A DNA stretch of 64,000 nt from positions 1,302,001 through 1,366,000 of the forward strand of contig NZ_VIWV01000001.1 of NCBI RefSeq assembly GCF_007829875.1, read 5' to 3'. The translations under genes were made by a program, and so were the position numbers. The notes under the pieces are model-generated. The model ran no database searches. It worked only from the letters and a program-made list of their open reading frames with translations, and had not been told where the DNA came from. Shown one piece after another: positions 26,626 through 41,373 of the stretch; position 1 is the stretch's first letter, and each line of letters starts with the position of its first letter. Origin of the DNA: Streptomyces capillispiralis. GTDB taxonomy: Bacteria > Actinomycetota > Actinomycetes > Streptomycetales > Streptomycetaceae.

Positions 26626-27039
26626 ATGTCCGACAAGCCCTCCGTGCTGTTCGTCTGCGTCCACAACGCCGGCCGTTCCCAGATGGCCGCCGCGTGGCTG
26701 ACCCATCTTGCCGGGGACCGCGTCGAGGTCCGTTCCGCGGGATCCAACCCGGGCGCCGAGGTCAACCCGGCCGCCGTCGAGGCGATGCGCGAGGTCGGCA
26801 TCGACATCGCCGCCGAGGTGCCGAAGATGCTCACCGTGGACGCCGTCAGGGAGTCCGACGTCTGCATCACCATGGGGTGCGGCGACGCCTGCCCGGTCTT
26901 CCCCGGCAAGCGCTACCTGGACTGGCAGCTGGACGACCCGGCGGGGCAGGGCGTCGAGGCCGTCCGCCCGATCCGCGACGAGATCAAGGTGCTGGTCGAG
27001 GGCCTGATCGCGGAGATCGCCCCGGAGCAGGAGGCATGA
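26626..27039 (+). CDS. arsC: Arsenate reductase, thioredoxin-coupled (LMW-PTP type)
   Basis: This 137-residue protein has the phosphatase-like anion loop CVHNAGRS (Cys11, Arg17). Cys80, Cys85 and Cys89 lie in [27 protein letters not shown]. The CGDxCP pair is that of the S. aureus pI258 family, which relays a disulfide to thioredoxin. It reduces As(V) to As(III) for Acr3. The next gene, a thioredoxin reductase overlapping by ATGA, supports thioredoxin rather than mycothiol coupling. Confidence 0.95.
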   Translation: MSDKPSVLFVCVHNAGRSQMAAAWLTHLAGDRVEVRSAGSNPGAEVNPAAVEAMREVGIDIAAEVPKMLTVDAVRESDVCITMGCGDACPVFPGKRYLDWQLDDPAGQGVEAVRPIRDEIKVLVEGLIAEIAPEQEA

Positions 27040-28091
27040 GCGCCGGCACGGACGTCCGCGACGTCGTCGTCATCGGCTCGGGCCCGGCGGGCTACACCGC
27101 CGCCCTCTACACCGCCCGCGCCGAGCTGAGGCCCCTCGTCTTCGGCGGTGCGGTCTTCGTCGGCGGCTCGCTGACGACCACGACCGAGGTCGAGAACTTC
27201 CCCGGCTTCCCCGAGGGTGTCGACGGCCCCGTCCTCATGGAGAACATGCGGGCGCAGGCGGAGAGGTTCGGCGCCGAGATCGTCGAGGACGACATCGCCG
27301 CCGTCGACCTGACCGGCGACGTCAAGACCGTCACCGACACCGCCGGGACCGTGCACCGGGCCCGCGCCGTGATCGTCGCCACCGGTTCCGGTTACCGCAG
27401 GCTCGGCCTGCCGAACGAGGACGCGCTGTCCGGGCGGGGCGTGTCCTGGTGCGCCACCTGCGACGGATTCTTCTTCCGCGACCGCGACATCGTGGTGGTG
27501 GGCGGCGGCGACACGGCGATGGAGGAGGCCACCTTCCTCACCCGCTTCGCCCGCTCGGTGACCGTCGTGCACCGGCGCTCCACCCTGCGCGCCTCCCAGG
27601 TGATGCGGAACCGGGCGTTCTCCGACGAGAAGATCTCCTTCGCCTTCGACAGCGAGATCGCCGCACTCCACGAAGAAAACGGCATGCTGTCCGGCCTGAC
27701 GCTGCGCGACACCCGCGACGGCACCACCCGGGAACTGGCCGCCACCGGTCTGTTCATCGCGATCGGCCACGACCCGCGCACCGAACTCTTCCGGGGTCAG
27801 CTGGAGCTGGATTCCGCCGGTTACCTGAAGGTGGAGTCCCCCTCGACACGCACCAGCGTTCCCGGTGTCTTCGGCGCGGGTGACGTCGTCGACCACACCT
27901 ACCGCCAGGCGATCACCGCGGCCGGTTCCGGCTGCGCGGCCGCGCTGGACGCCGAGCGCTACCTGGCGGCCCTGTCGGACGCCCCGGCGACCCCGGACAC
28001 CTCGGTCACCCCGGTCACGGCCGTCCCCGGCGGCGCCGGACCGAGGCCCACGCCGCCGGAGCACGACCCGGCGGCCTCGGGCGCGGCCTGA
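27036..28091 (+). CDS. arsT: Thioredoxin reductase of the ars operon
   Basis: This 351-residue protein has FAD motif [16 protein letters not shown], redox-active CATC (Cys139/Cys142), NADPH motif [13 protein letters not shown] and FGAGDVVD. It recycles thioredoxin after arsenate reduction by ArsC. ATG 27036 overlaps the arsC stop. A Pro/Thr-rich C-terminal tail of about 40 residues beyond the usual end is unexplained. The arsC-arsT pairing resembles the pHZ227 cluster. Confidence 0.93.
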   Translation: MSAGTDVRDVVVIGSGPAGYTAALYTARAELRPLVFGGAVFVGGSLTTTTEVENFPGFPEGVDGPVLMENMRAQAERFGAEIVEDDIAAVDLTGDVKTVTDTAGTVHRARAVIVATGSGYRRLGLPNEDALSGRGVSWCATCDGFFFRDRDIVVVGGGDTAMEEATFLTRFARSVTVVHRRSTLRASQVMRNRAFSDEKISFAFDSEIAALHEENGMLSGLTLRDTRDGTTRELAATGLFIAIGHDPRTELFRGQLELDSAGYLKVESPSTRTSVPGVFGAGDVVDHTYRQAITAAGSGCAAALDAERYLAALSDAPATPDTSVTPVTAVPGGAGPRPTPPEHDPAASGAA

Positions 28092-28203
28092 TCCGTCGGT
28101 AAGGGTCCGATCGGTCGCCTTCGACGGCCTCCCTGGGAAACGTTCCCCGGAGGGGGGCGTTCTGGGGCGGAACGGTGGGGTGGGAAACGGGACTTCGAGC
28201 GGA

Positions 28204-28236
28204 GGGCGCCGCCCCGCGAGGGGCCGGGCGGCGCCC
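28204..28236. terminator. Hairpin between convergent arsT and DUF5988 gene
   Basis: GGGCGCCGCCC (28204-28214) pairs perfectly with GGGCGGCGCCC (28226-28236) across an 11-nt loop, between two convergent genes. No U-tract is present, as is common for high-GC terminators. Confidence 0.7.
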
Positions 28237-28243
28237 CGCGCTC

Positions 28244-28519
28244 CTACTCGGCCACGTAGGTCCGGTAGATCCAGGCGTAGACATGCAGCGCGCGCCCCTC
28301 GACCTCGCGCGTCTCGGAGGTCGCCTCGAAATGCTCGTAGCGGTTGCCCAGTTCGAGCTTGAGCCGGTCGGTGAGCCGGTCGACCCGGTGCGTCCGCACG
28401 GCGTCGGGGACGCCCTTGCCGCCGGTCAGCAGGACGTTGGGCTCCGTCGGCCGGCCGTTGTCGCTCCGCAGGATGTTGTTCGGCGAAGCCTGGCCGGTGG
28501 TGAGGATGGTGCTGGTCAT
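28244..28519 (-). CDS. DUF5988 family small protein
   Basis: This 91-residue protein contains PNVLLTGGKGVPDAVRTHRVD, LKLELGNRYEHFEAT and a C-terminal HVYAWIYRTYVAE, which match the Streptomyces DUF5988 family often seen near natural-product genes. GAGAGGA lies 7 nt before ATG 28519. Function is unknown. A box upstream (28683-28708) resembles one ahead of the CC protein at 31,869-32,045, so both may belong to one regulon. Confidence 0.75.
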   Translation of the reverse strand: MTSTILTTGQASPNNILRSDNGRPTEPNVLLTGGKGVPDAVRTHRVDRLTDRLKLELGNRYEHFEATSETREVEGRALHVYAWIYRTYVAE

Positions 28520-29061
28520 GGGCGAGTCCTCTCATGCAGGGCATTGGGGGCGGGCGAGCCGACGAGGCGGGGTCACGGCCGGGCCGTCGGCGCGGCGGGA
28601 TCGTCGGGGTGCCGGTCCCGGGCGCTACGGCGCGCTGCGGGCATCACGACACACGGGAACGGCGCATCGGCGACTGTGACGTCGCTATATCGACCGATGC
28701 CGAATCAAGGCTCAGCTTGGTGCCGACGCCGGGCGGGTGTCAACCGCTTCCGGGAATCGGCAGGGGGAGGTCCTTCTCGTCGGATGCGCGGCGCTCGGGG
28801 CGCGCGGAGTCGTGGCCGCCGAGGTCGGCGAGGCGGTGTACGCGCGGCATCGGCGCGGGGTGATGGGGCGCGAGCAGCACCAGGACAGCCGGGGGGCGGC
28901 GCCGTCCCGGCCCGTCGCGCGCGGGCGGCGGTACGCGTCGGACGGCCGTCGTCAGGCCACAGGGGCGGCCCCGGGCCCGGCGTGCCGCCACGGCGCCCGG
29001 GCGGGCGTGCGCACCCGGGAAACGGGCGCGCACCGGACGCCCGTCGGCCGCGGAGGAGCGG
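28520..29061. other. Intergenic region with no supported gene
   Basis: This 542-bp stretch separates the DUF5988 gene from an arsR gene. Open frames here are GC-driven and lack family features. The only clear signal is the AT-rich box at 28683-28708. Confidence 0.6.
28683..28708 (-). promoter_or_regulatory. Shared AT-rich box upstream of the DUF5988 gene
   Basis: Read on the minus strand it begins TTGATTCGGCATC and ends GATATAGCG. It matches the box at 32116-32141 at 22 of 26 positions. The TTGATT(C/A)G start also occurs in the arsR palindrome at 29,456. It is a likely promoter/operator in a locally AT-rich patch of otherwise very GC-rich DNA. Confidence 0.65.
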
Positions 29062-29415
29062 TCAGTCGCGGGTGCTGAGGAAGCCGGACAGGGCGGCGAG
29101 GACGGCGGGGGCCACCCGGTAGTAGACCCAGGTGCCGCGCCGCTCGGACAGCAGCAGGCCCGCCTCGCGGAGCTTCTTCAGGTGGTGGCTGACGGTGGGC
29201 TGCGAGACGCCGACGTCGGCGATGTCGCAGACGCAGGCCTCCCGGTCGGGGTGCGACGCCACCTTGGAGAACAGGCGCAGCCTCACCGGATCCCCCAGCG
29301 CCTTGAACATGGCGGCCGTGAGCTCGGCTTCCTCCTCGGTGAGCTCACGGTCCGTGAGGGAGGGACAGCACGGCGGAGCGGGCACATCCGCCGCCAACTG
29401 CGCTAGCTTCGACAT
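29062..29415 (-). CDS. arsR: ArsR repressor of the CC/CVC (C. glutamicum ArsR-like) type
   Basis: This 117-residue protein has a vicinal pair Cys16-Cys17 near the N-terminus and Cys61/Cys63 in EACVCDIADVG. The recognition helix is QPTVSHHLKKLREAGLL. This combination is the As(III)/Sb(III) site of the C. glutamicum ArsR class, where N-terminal cysteines reach the other subunit. It is divergent from the SDR gene with two control elements between. It is strikingly similar to the ArsR at 56,112-56,474 and probably a paralogue. Confidence 0.93.
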   Translation of the reverse strand: MSKLAQLAADVPAPPCCPSLTDRELTEEEAELTAAMFKALGDPVRLRLFSKVASHPDREACVCDIADVGVSQPTVSHHLKKLREAGLLLSERRGTWVYYRVAPAVLAALSGFLSTRD

Positions 29416-29424
29416 GCATCTATG

Positions 29425-29453
29425 TTGACACCTGAATCGGCTCCTGCCAAGAT
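29425..29453 (+). promoter_or_regulatory. Promoter of the SDR gene
   Basis: TTGACA (29425-29430), a 17-bp spacer, then CAAGAT (29448-29453). The same TTGACA-N17-CAAGA(T/G) arrangement recurs at 56484-56512 ahead of the second flavoprotein gene. Confidence 0.6.
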
Positions 29454-29455
29454 CG

Positions 29456-29481
29456 CTTGATTAGATGTGCATCTAATCAAG
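29456..29481. promoter_or_regulatory. Perfect 12-bp-arm ArsR operator before the SDR gene
   Basis: CTTGATTAGATG (29456-29467) and its exact complement CATCTAATCAAG (29470-29481) are separated by TG. The dyad lies just after the predicted -10 and ends 13 bp before the GTG start, so bound repressor would block initiation. The neighbouring CC/CVC ArsR is the obvious ligand. Confidence 0.85.
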
Positions 29482-29494
29482 AGCTGGGGGAAGC

Positions 29495-30280
29495 GTGACG
29501 GACACGCAGGCTGCCGCCTCGACGAGGCCCGCGAGGACGGCCGTCGTCACCGGTGCGGGCAGCGGCATCGGCGCGGCGACGGCGCGGGCACTGGCACGGG
29601 AGGGCTACGAGGTCGTCCTGACCGCGCGGCGGGCCGACCGGCTGGAAGCGGTCGCGAAGGAGATCCAGGACCAGGGCGGATCGGCCCGGGTCAGTCCGCT
29701 GGACGTGACCGACCGGGCAGCCGTCCAAGCCTTCGCGGAGCAACTGCCGGCGTGCGACGTGCTGGTCAACAACGCCGGCGGCGCGTACGGCACGGAGTAC
29801 GTCGAGCACGCCGACCCCGGCGACTGGCGGTCGATGTACGAGGTCAACGTGCTGGGCGCGCTGCACATGACGCAGGCGCTGCTGCCCCGGCTGCGCGCCT
29901 CGGGCGACGGTGTGGTGGTCGTCCTGTCCTCCACGGCCTCGTTCACCTGCTACGAGGGCGGCGGGGGCTACAGCGCCGCCAAGCACGGCGCCCACGTGCT
30001 GGCCGAGACGCTGCGTCTGGAGGTGTGCGGGGAACAGCTGAGGGTCGTCGAGGTCGCCCCCGGGATGGTGCACACCGAGGAGTTCTCCCTCAACCGCTAC
30101 CGAGGGGACACGGACAAGGCCGACGCCGTGTACGCGGGGGTCGCCGAACCGCTGGTCGCCGACGACGTCGCGGACGTGGTGACGTGGGCGGTGACCCGCC
30201 CCCCGCACGTCAACATCGACCTGCTGGTGGTGCGGCCGCGGGCGCAGGCCGCCCAGCACAAGGTGCACCGGACGGCCTGA
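29495..30280 (+). CDS. Short-chain dehydrogenase/reductase
   Basis: The 261-residue SDR has cofactor motif TGAGSGIG, NNAG (VLVNNAGG), catalytic Ser in LSSTAS and Tyr159-x3-Lys163 in GYSAAKHG. The Arg in LTARRADRL favours NADP(H). It is alone behind an ArsR operator. Within an arsono-polyketide pathway it could reduce arsonoacetaldehyde to 2-hydroxyethylarsonate; that assignment is inference. GTG 29495 follows GGGGG at 4 nt. Confidence 0.88.
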   Translation: MTDTQAAASTRPARTAVVTGAGSGIGAATARALAREGYEVVLTARRADRLEAVAKEIQDQGGSARVSPLDVTDRAAVQAFAEQLPACDVLVNNAGGAYGTEYVEHADPGDWRSMYEVNVLGALHMTQALLPRLRASGDGVVVVLSSTASFTCYEGGGGYSAAKHGAHVLAETLRLEVCGEQLRVVEVAPGMVHTEEFSLNRYRGDTDKADAVYAGVAEPLVADDVADVVTWAVTRPPHVNIDLLVVRPRAQAAQHKVHRTA

Positions 30281-30298
30281 GCCGCGCCGGACCCGGTG

Positions 30299-30343
30299 CC
30301 GCGACCGCCCCTCCTCCCTCGCGGGAAAGAGGGGCGGTCGCGG
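30299..30343. terminator. Bidirectional terminator between SDR and flavoprotein genes
   Basis: CCGCGACCGCCCCTC (30299-30313) pairs perfectly with GAGGGGCGGTCGCGG (30329-30343), a 15-bp stem with a 15-nt loop, between convergent genes. Confidence 0.85.
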
Positions 30344-30347
30344 TCAT

Positions 30348-31829
30348 TCAGCAGCCGGTGGCGCCGGGGGCGTCGAACTGCTCCGCGGCATAGGCGGCCA
30401 GCTGCAGGGCCGCCGTGTGGTCGATGCCCAGCTCGGTGGCCGCGGCCAGGACGGCCTCGGCGGCGCTGGACGAGGTGCCCAGGTGCTTCGCGGTGGCGTG
30501 CAGCAGCTGCTCGTGCTGCTCCTGGCTCAGCCCCAGCCGCAGGGCGAGGGCCTCACCGCCGGCCGTCACGGAGCAGACACCGGTCTCCGGCAGCTGCAGC
30601 TCGACGGACTGCGCGGCCTCCATGTCACCGGCCAGGGCGGCGGCGATGGAGCGGACCTGCTCGTAGCCGGTGAGCATGAGGAAGGTCGGCGCTCGGCCGT
30701 AGCTCTTCATGCCGACCGTGAAGTAGCCGGGCTCGGGGTGGGACAGTTCGCGGTAGCCGTGCGGGGTGACGGTGCCGCAGGAGTGCTGGTTGGGGTCGAT
30801 CAGGGGCGCCAGCGCACGGGGCGCGGACATGATCGGGTCGAGTTCCAGGCGCAGTTCACTGGTGATGCCGAGGTCCGGCCGGAAGCCGGTGGCGGCCACG
30901 ATCCGGTCGGCGGTGATCGTCCGCTCGCTGCCGTCGGCACCGCGGGAGACCAGTTCGACCCGGTCGCGGGCGGGGTCGTCGCCCAGGCGGCGGACGGTGT
31001 GGGTACGGAAGTTCGCGGCGAGGGTGACGCGCCCCGTGTCGACGAGCATCTTCAGACCGGAGCCCAGCGCGCCGCGGGCGGGCAGTTCGTCGTCGGTGCC
31101 GCCGCCGAAGGAGGCCGCCGGGTCGGCGCCCCGGATGGCCCAGGTGATGGTGGTGCCCTCTTCCGCGTCGGCCAGCTCCGCCAGGGCGAGCAGGGTGTTC
31201 GCGGCCGAGTGGCCGGCGCCGACGACGACGGTGTGACGGCCCGCGTGGTGCGCGCGGTCGGAGCCGAACACGTCGGGCAGCCCGTGGTTGATCCAGGCCG
31301 CGGCCTCCTCCTCGCCGTGGGCCGGCAGGCCGTTGGCGCCGACGTGGTTGGGCCGGCGCCAGGTGCCGGAGGCGTCGATCACGGCGTCGGCGAGCAACTC
31401 CCCGCCGTCCGACAGGCGTACGACGAACGGCGTCCGCTCCCGGTCGGCGGTGCGCAGCCGGTCGACGCCCAGCCGGCTGATGGCGGTGACCTCGGCGCCG
31501 TAGCGGATGTGGGGGGCGAGGGCGGGCAGTTCGGCCAGCGGCTGGAGGTACTGCTTGACCAGGTCGCCGCCGGTGGGCAGGGCGGAGGCCTCGGGCTCCT
31601 CCCAGCCGGCCGCCGCGAGCAGCCTGCGGGCGGCGGGATCGGTGTTGAACTCCCAGGGGCTGAAGAGCTGGATGTGGGACCAGGCCCGCACGGAGGCCGC
31701 GGGTGTGTCGCCGGCTTCCAGCACGACGAACGGGACGCTCCGTTCGGCCAGATGGGCGGCGGCTGCCAGGCCGACGGGGCCGGCTCCGATCACGACGACG
31801 GGAAGGCGGTCGGGGCTGTGGTCAACCAC
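30348..31829 (-). CDS. FAD/NAD(P)-dependent flavoprotein (ars-associated), long form
   Basis: This 493-residue protein has FAD motif VVVIGAGPVGLAAAAHLAE, AWSHIQLFSPWEFN, a second nucleotide motif VVVGAGHSAANTLLALAEL and IVAATGFRPDLG, as in FMO-like enzymes. A paralogue lies at 56,621-58,012; this copy has an extra helical C-terminal domain (about 420-493) ending in Cys. GTG 31829 is preferred because AGAGGA lies 9 nt upstream, whereas GTG 31847 has no ribosome site. It follows the 58-residue CC protein by 39 bp. Oxidation of an arsenic or carbon centre in the organoarsenical is plausible. Confidence 0.85.
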   Translation of the reverse strand: MVDHSPDRLPVVVIGAGPVGLAAAAHLAERSVPFVVLEAGDTPAASVRAWSHIQLFSPWEFNTDPAARRLLAAAGWEEPEASALPTGGDLVKQYLQPLAELPALAPHIRYGAEVTAISRLGVDRLRTADRERTPFVVRLSDGGELLADAVIDASGTWRRPNHVGANGLPAHGEEEAAAWINHGLPDVFGSDRAHHAGRHTVVVGAGHSAANTLLALAELADAEEGTTITWAIRGADPAASFGGGTDDELPARGALGSGLKMLVDTGRVTLAANFRTHTVRRLGDDPARDRVELVSRGADGSERTITADRIVAATGFRPDLGITSELRLELDPIMSAPRALAPLIDPNQHSCGTVTPHGYRELSHPEPGYFTVGMKSYGRAPTFLMLTGYEQVRSIAAALAGDMEAAQSVELQLPETGVCSVTAGGEALALRLGLSQEQHEQLLHATAKHLGTSSSAAEAVLAAATELGIDHTAALQLAAYAAEQFDAPGATGC

Positions 31830-31868
31830 GGTGCGGTGTCCTCTCACAAAGGGGGGCGGGGCGGCGGG

Positions 31869-32045
31869 TCAGGCGTGGTGCGCGGGCTCTGCCGACGGCG
31901 GGGCGGTCGCCTCGCCGCCGTCGCCCTCGGCGCGCCGGGCCGCGCTCTGCTGGGCCCGGCGCTGTAACGCGGCGATCGCGGCGCAGCACGAACCGGCGGC
32001 CGGTTCGGCGTCGCCCGACCGCGGCGGGACGGCGGAATCACTCAT
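31869..32045 (-). CDS. 58-residue protein with a vicinal Cys pair
   Basis: ATG 32045 has AGGAG 8 nt upstream and encodes 58 residues: a polar N-terminus, Cys20-Cys21 in AAGSCCAAIAALQRRAQQSAARR, then an acidic, Pro-rich tail ending HHA. The predicted middle is one helix beginning at the CC pair. No family is recognised. It is the first gene before the long flavoprotein and sits behind an ArsR-like box. A vicinal dithiol suits As(III) binding, so a metallochaperone or scavenger role is possible but unproven. Being small, it could also be a chance frame. Confidence 0.6.
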   Translation of the reverse strand: MSDSAVPPRSGDAEPAAGSCCAAIAALQRRAQQSAARRAEGDGGEATAPPSAEPAHHA

Positions 32046-32115
32046 GGATCTGACTCCTGTCGCGGCGTGCCCGGCCGCCCGCGGACGGTCGCTCACGCGG
32101 GTGGCCGGACGGACA

Positions 32116-32174
32116 CGCTATATAGACAAATGACGAATCAATAGTCCAGCGTTCCCCTTGATTCGATGAATGTC
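32116..32174. promoter_or_regulatory. Back-to-back regulatory boxes of the CC-protein/PKS divergent region
   Basis: On the minus strand 32141-32116 begins TTGATTCGTCATTTGTC and ends in TATATAGCG. On the plus strand 32158-32174 reads TTGATTCGATGAATGTC. The two are inverted copies sharing TTGATTCG and TGTC. They point toward the CC protein-flavoprotein genes and the PKS, so one ArsR-type factor could serve both directions. The intergenic space is 511 bp (32,046-32,556). Confidence 0.65.
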
Positions 32175-32200
32175 AACCTCAGGCCAGGAAGCCACGCGTT

Positions 32201-32267
32201 GTGACGAGCGTCACTCCGCGCCGCGTTGCACGGGCGCCCGTGACAAGCCAATCTCGACACATGTCGA
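32201..32267. promoter_or_regulatory. Three dyads upstream of the PKS gene
   Basis: Three 14-bp dyads follow each other: GTGACGAGCGTCAC (32201-32214, 6-bp arms), CACGGGCGCCCGTG (32229-32242, perfect) and TCGACACATGTCGA (32254-32267, 6-bp arms). They lie about 290-355 bp before the PKS start in a region with no gene. The role is unknown; operators or leader structure are possible. Confidence 0.45.
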
Positions 32268-32556
32268 AACAGCGGGGGTACGCGCCCCGGGGCACCTGCC
32301 CGGCGCCGTAACGACATACCTCGGGGGACGACGGCCGTGCCGACGGCCGCACCCGGCCCGTGGACGCCGCGATGCGCTCGCCACGCATCACTCCGTCCGG
32401 ACACGGGACCAGGCCGTTCCCCGCCCCTCCCCCGTGACCCCACGTGTGTGCGCCCGCCACCGGACCGGCCCCAGCGCCGGCCCGCCGCGCACCCGCCGCG
32501 GTTCCTTCCGTGCTGCTTCACCAGTGAACGGCTTCGCCATGCCCGGAAGGACATCC

Positions 32557-39519
<6,963 letters not shown>

Positions 39520-39548
39520 CCGAGCGAGTGACGAGGACCCAGCTGCCC

Positions 39549-40589
39549 ATGAAGACCACCGACATCCACATCGCCGGACTCGGCACCTACATCCCGGACG
39601 TCGTCGACGCCCGCAAGGCCGTCGCGCTCGGTCTGTACGACGCCGACGAGTACGAGTTCTACGGCTGGACCGGCGCTGCGGTCGCCGACGACATGCCCGC
39701 CCCGGACATGGCCGTCGCCGCCGCCCGGCAGGCCGTGGAACGCTCCGGACTGCACCCGCACGACATCGACCTGCACATCCACGCCTGCGGTCACGAACAG
39801 GGGCCCGAGGGCTGGTCGCCGCAGCACTACATCCTGCGCCACCTCACCGACCGCGACGTGCCCTCCTTCCGGGTCTGGCAGGCGTGCAGCGGTCTGATCG
39901 GCTCGCTGGAGCTGGCCGCCTGCTACCTCCAGGCCGTCCCCGAACGCAGCGCCGCGCTGCTGACCGGCGCCGACAACGTCGGCACGCCGAACTTCAACCG
40001 GTGGGCCTTCGGCATCCAGAACGGTGTCCTCGGTGACGCCGGCAGCGCCGTGCTGCTGTCGAAGACCGAGGGGTTCGCGAGCCTGCTGTCGATCAACACC
40101 GGCTCCACCGCCGAGGTGGAGGAGCAGTACCGGGGCAACGAGCCGCTGTTCCCGCCGTCGCTGACGGTCGGCCGGGGCATGGACTTCAAGGAGCGGCTCG
40201 CCGCCGCGGGCGGCCTGGAGGAGACGGTCGCCGAAGTCGTGCGCCGGCAGGGCGAGCTGCGTACCGAGATCGCGCTGCGCACGCTGGCGGAGGCCGGTCT
40301 GGAGCCGGGCGACGTCACCCGCGTGTGCCATGTGTTCACCGGTCAGGAGAGCTATCTCAAGGTCATCCTCGACCCCATGGGCCTCTCCCCCGAGCAGGGG
40401 CTGCTCGACTTCGGCCGCAACCTGGGGCACTTGACGGTCAACGACCAGATCGTCGGTCTGACCCACCTGGTCGAGACGGGGCAGGTCGGCCCCGGCGACC
40501 ACGTGCTGATCGTGGCGCACGGCGGCGGCGTGTCCATCACCTGCGCCGTCGTCCGCATCGACCGGCGGCCCGACTGGGCCGCCCGGTAA
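39549..40589 (+). CDS. KASIII-like (ketoacyl-ACP synthase III family) acyltransferase
   Basis: This 346-residue thiolase-fold protein has Cys113 in VWQACSGLIGSLELAA and His261 in VCHVFTGQESY. The usual Asn of the Cys-His-Asn triad is replaced: the GN motif reads LGHLTVND with His294. Triad-altered KASIII proteins in polyketide pathways often transfer acyl groups to O or N rather than condense them, so ester or amide formation is possible alongside starter-unit priming. ATG 39549 is used; GTG 39528 is an in-frame alternative. It starts 29 bp after the PKS stop. Confidence 0.85.
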   Translation: MKTTDIHIAGLGTYIPDVVDARKAVALGLYDADEYEFYGWTGAAVADDMPAPDMAVAAARQAVERSGLHPHDIDLHIHACGHEQGPEGWSPQHYILRHLTDRDVPSFRVWQACSGLIGSLELAACYLQAVPERSAALLTGADNVGTPNFNRWAFGIQNGVLGDAGSAVLLSKTEGFASLLSINTGSTAEVEEQYRGNEPLFPPSLTVGRGMDFKERLAAAGGLEETVAEVVRRQGELRTEIALRTLAEAGLEPGDVTRVCHVFTGQESYLKVILDPMGLSPEQGLLDFGRNLGHLTVNDQIVGLTHLVETGQVGPGDHVLIVAHGGGVSITCAVVRIDRRPDWAAR

Positions 40590-40674
40590 CTCCCGTGTCG
40601 CGCACCGGCCCCCGGCGGGCCGGTGCGCCCCTCCGCTGTCCGGTCAACCTTCTGACGTCAGGGACGTACCACCG

Positions 40675-41373
40675 ATGTCGTATCTCGCCTCCTCGCCTCT
40701 GCTCGACGCCGAGGCACTGATCTCCGCCTCCGGTCTGCTGGGCATCATGGCCACCGTGTTCGCCGAGTCGGGGCTGATCGTCGCCTTCTTCCTGCCCGGC
40801 GACTCGCTGCTGTTCACCGCGGGGCTGCTGGTCGCCAACGACCAGATCCTCCACCAGCCGCTGTGGCTGGTCATGCTCGCCATCGCCGTCGCCGCGGTCC
40901 TCGGCGACCAGTTCGGTTACGCCTTCGGCCGCAAGGTCGGCCCCGCGCTGTTCCGCCGGCCCAACTCGCGGTTCTTCAAGCGGGAGAACGCCGAACGCGC
41001 CCAGGAGTTCATGCTCAAGCACGGGCCCAAGGCGCTGGTGATGGCCCGCTTCATCCCCGTCTTCCGCACCTTCATCCCGATCACCGCAGGCGTGGGACGC
41101 ATGGCGTACCGCACGTTCTTCCTGTTCAACGTGATCGGTGCGGTGCTGTGGTCGGTCAGCCTCACGCTGGTCGGCTACTACCTCGGCCAGATCGCGTTCG
41201 TCCGGGACAACATCGAGGCCATCGTGATCGGCATCGTGCTGGTCTCCGGCATCCCGATCATCATCGAGGGCGTCAAGATGCGCCGCCGGGCCCGCGCGGC
41301 CCGGAGCGCGGGCGCGGAACCGACCGCACCGTCCACCACCACCGCCGCCGAAACGGAGCTGCCCCGCCCATGA
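40675..41373 (+). CDS. DedA-family (VTT domain) membrane protein
   Basis: This 232-residue protein has several hydrophobic helices, VFAESGLIVAFFLPGDSLLFTAG, GDQFGYAFGRKVG and MARFIPVFRTFIPITAGVGRM, the acidic and Arg-containing motifs of DedA proteins. Members flip lipids or affect proton-dependent transport; one group is tied to selenite uptake. Its stop overlaps the decarboxylase start by ATGA, which places it in the biosynthetic operon. Export or lipid handling of the arsenic product is a guess. Confidence 0.88.
   Translation: MSYLASSPLLDAEALISASGLLGIMATVFAESGLIVAFFLPGDSLLFTAGLLVANDQILHQPLWLVMLAIAVAAVLGDQFGYAFGRKVGPALFRRPNSRFFKRENAERAQEFMLKHGPKALVMARFIPVFRTFIPITAGVGRMAYRTFFLFNVIGAVLWSVSLTLVGYYLGQIAFVRDNIEAIVIGIVLVSGIPIIIEGVKMRRRARAARSAGAEPTAPSTTTAAETELPRP

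Noticed and set aside
32170..32556. Possible N-terminal extension of the PKS
   Set aside because: In-frame but without KS-docking features, crossing dyads and regulatory boxes; GGAAGG before ATG 32557 gives a better start.
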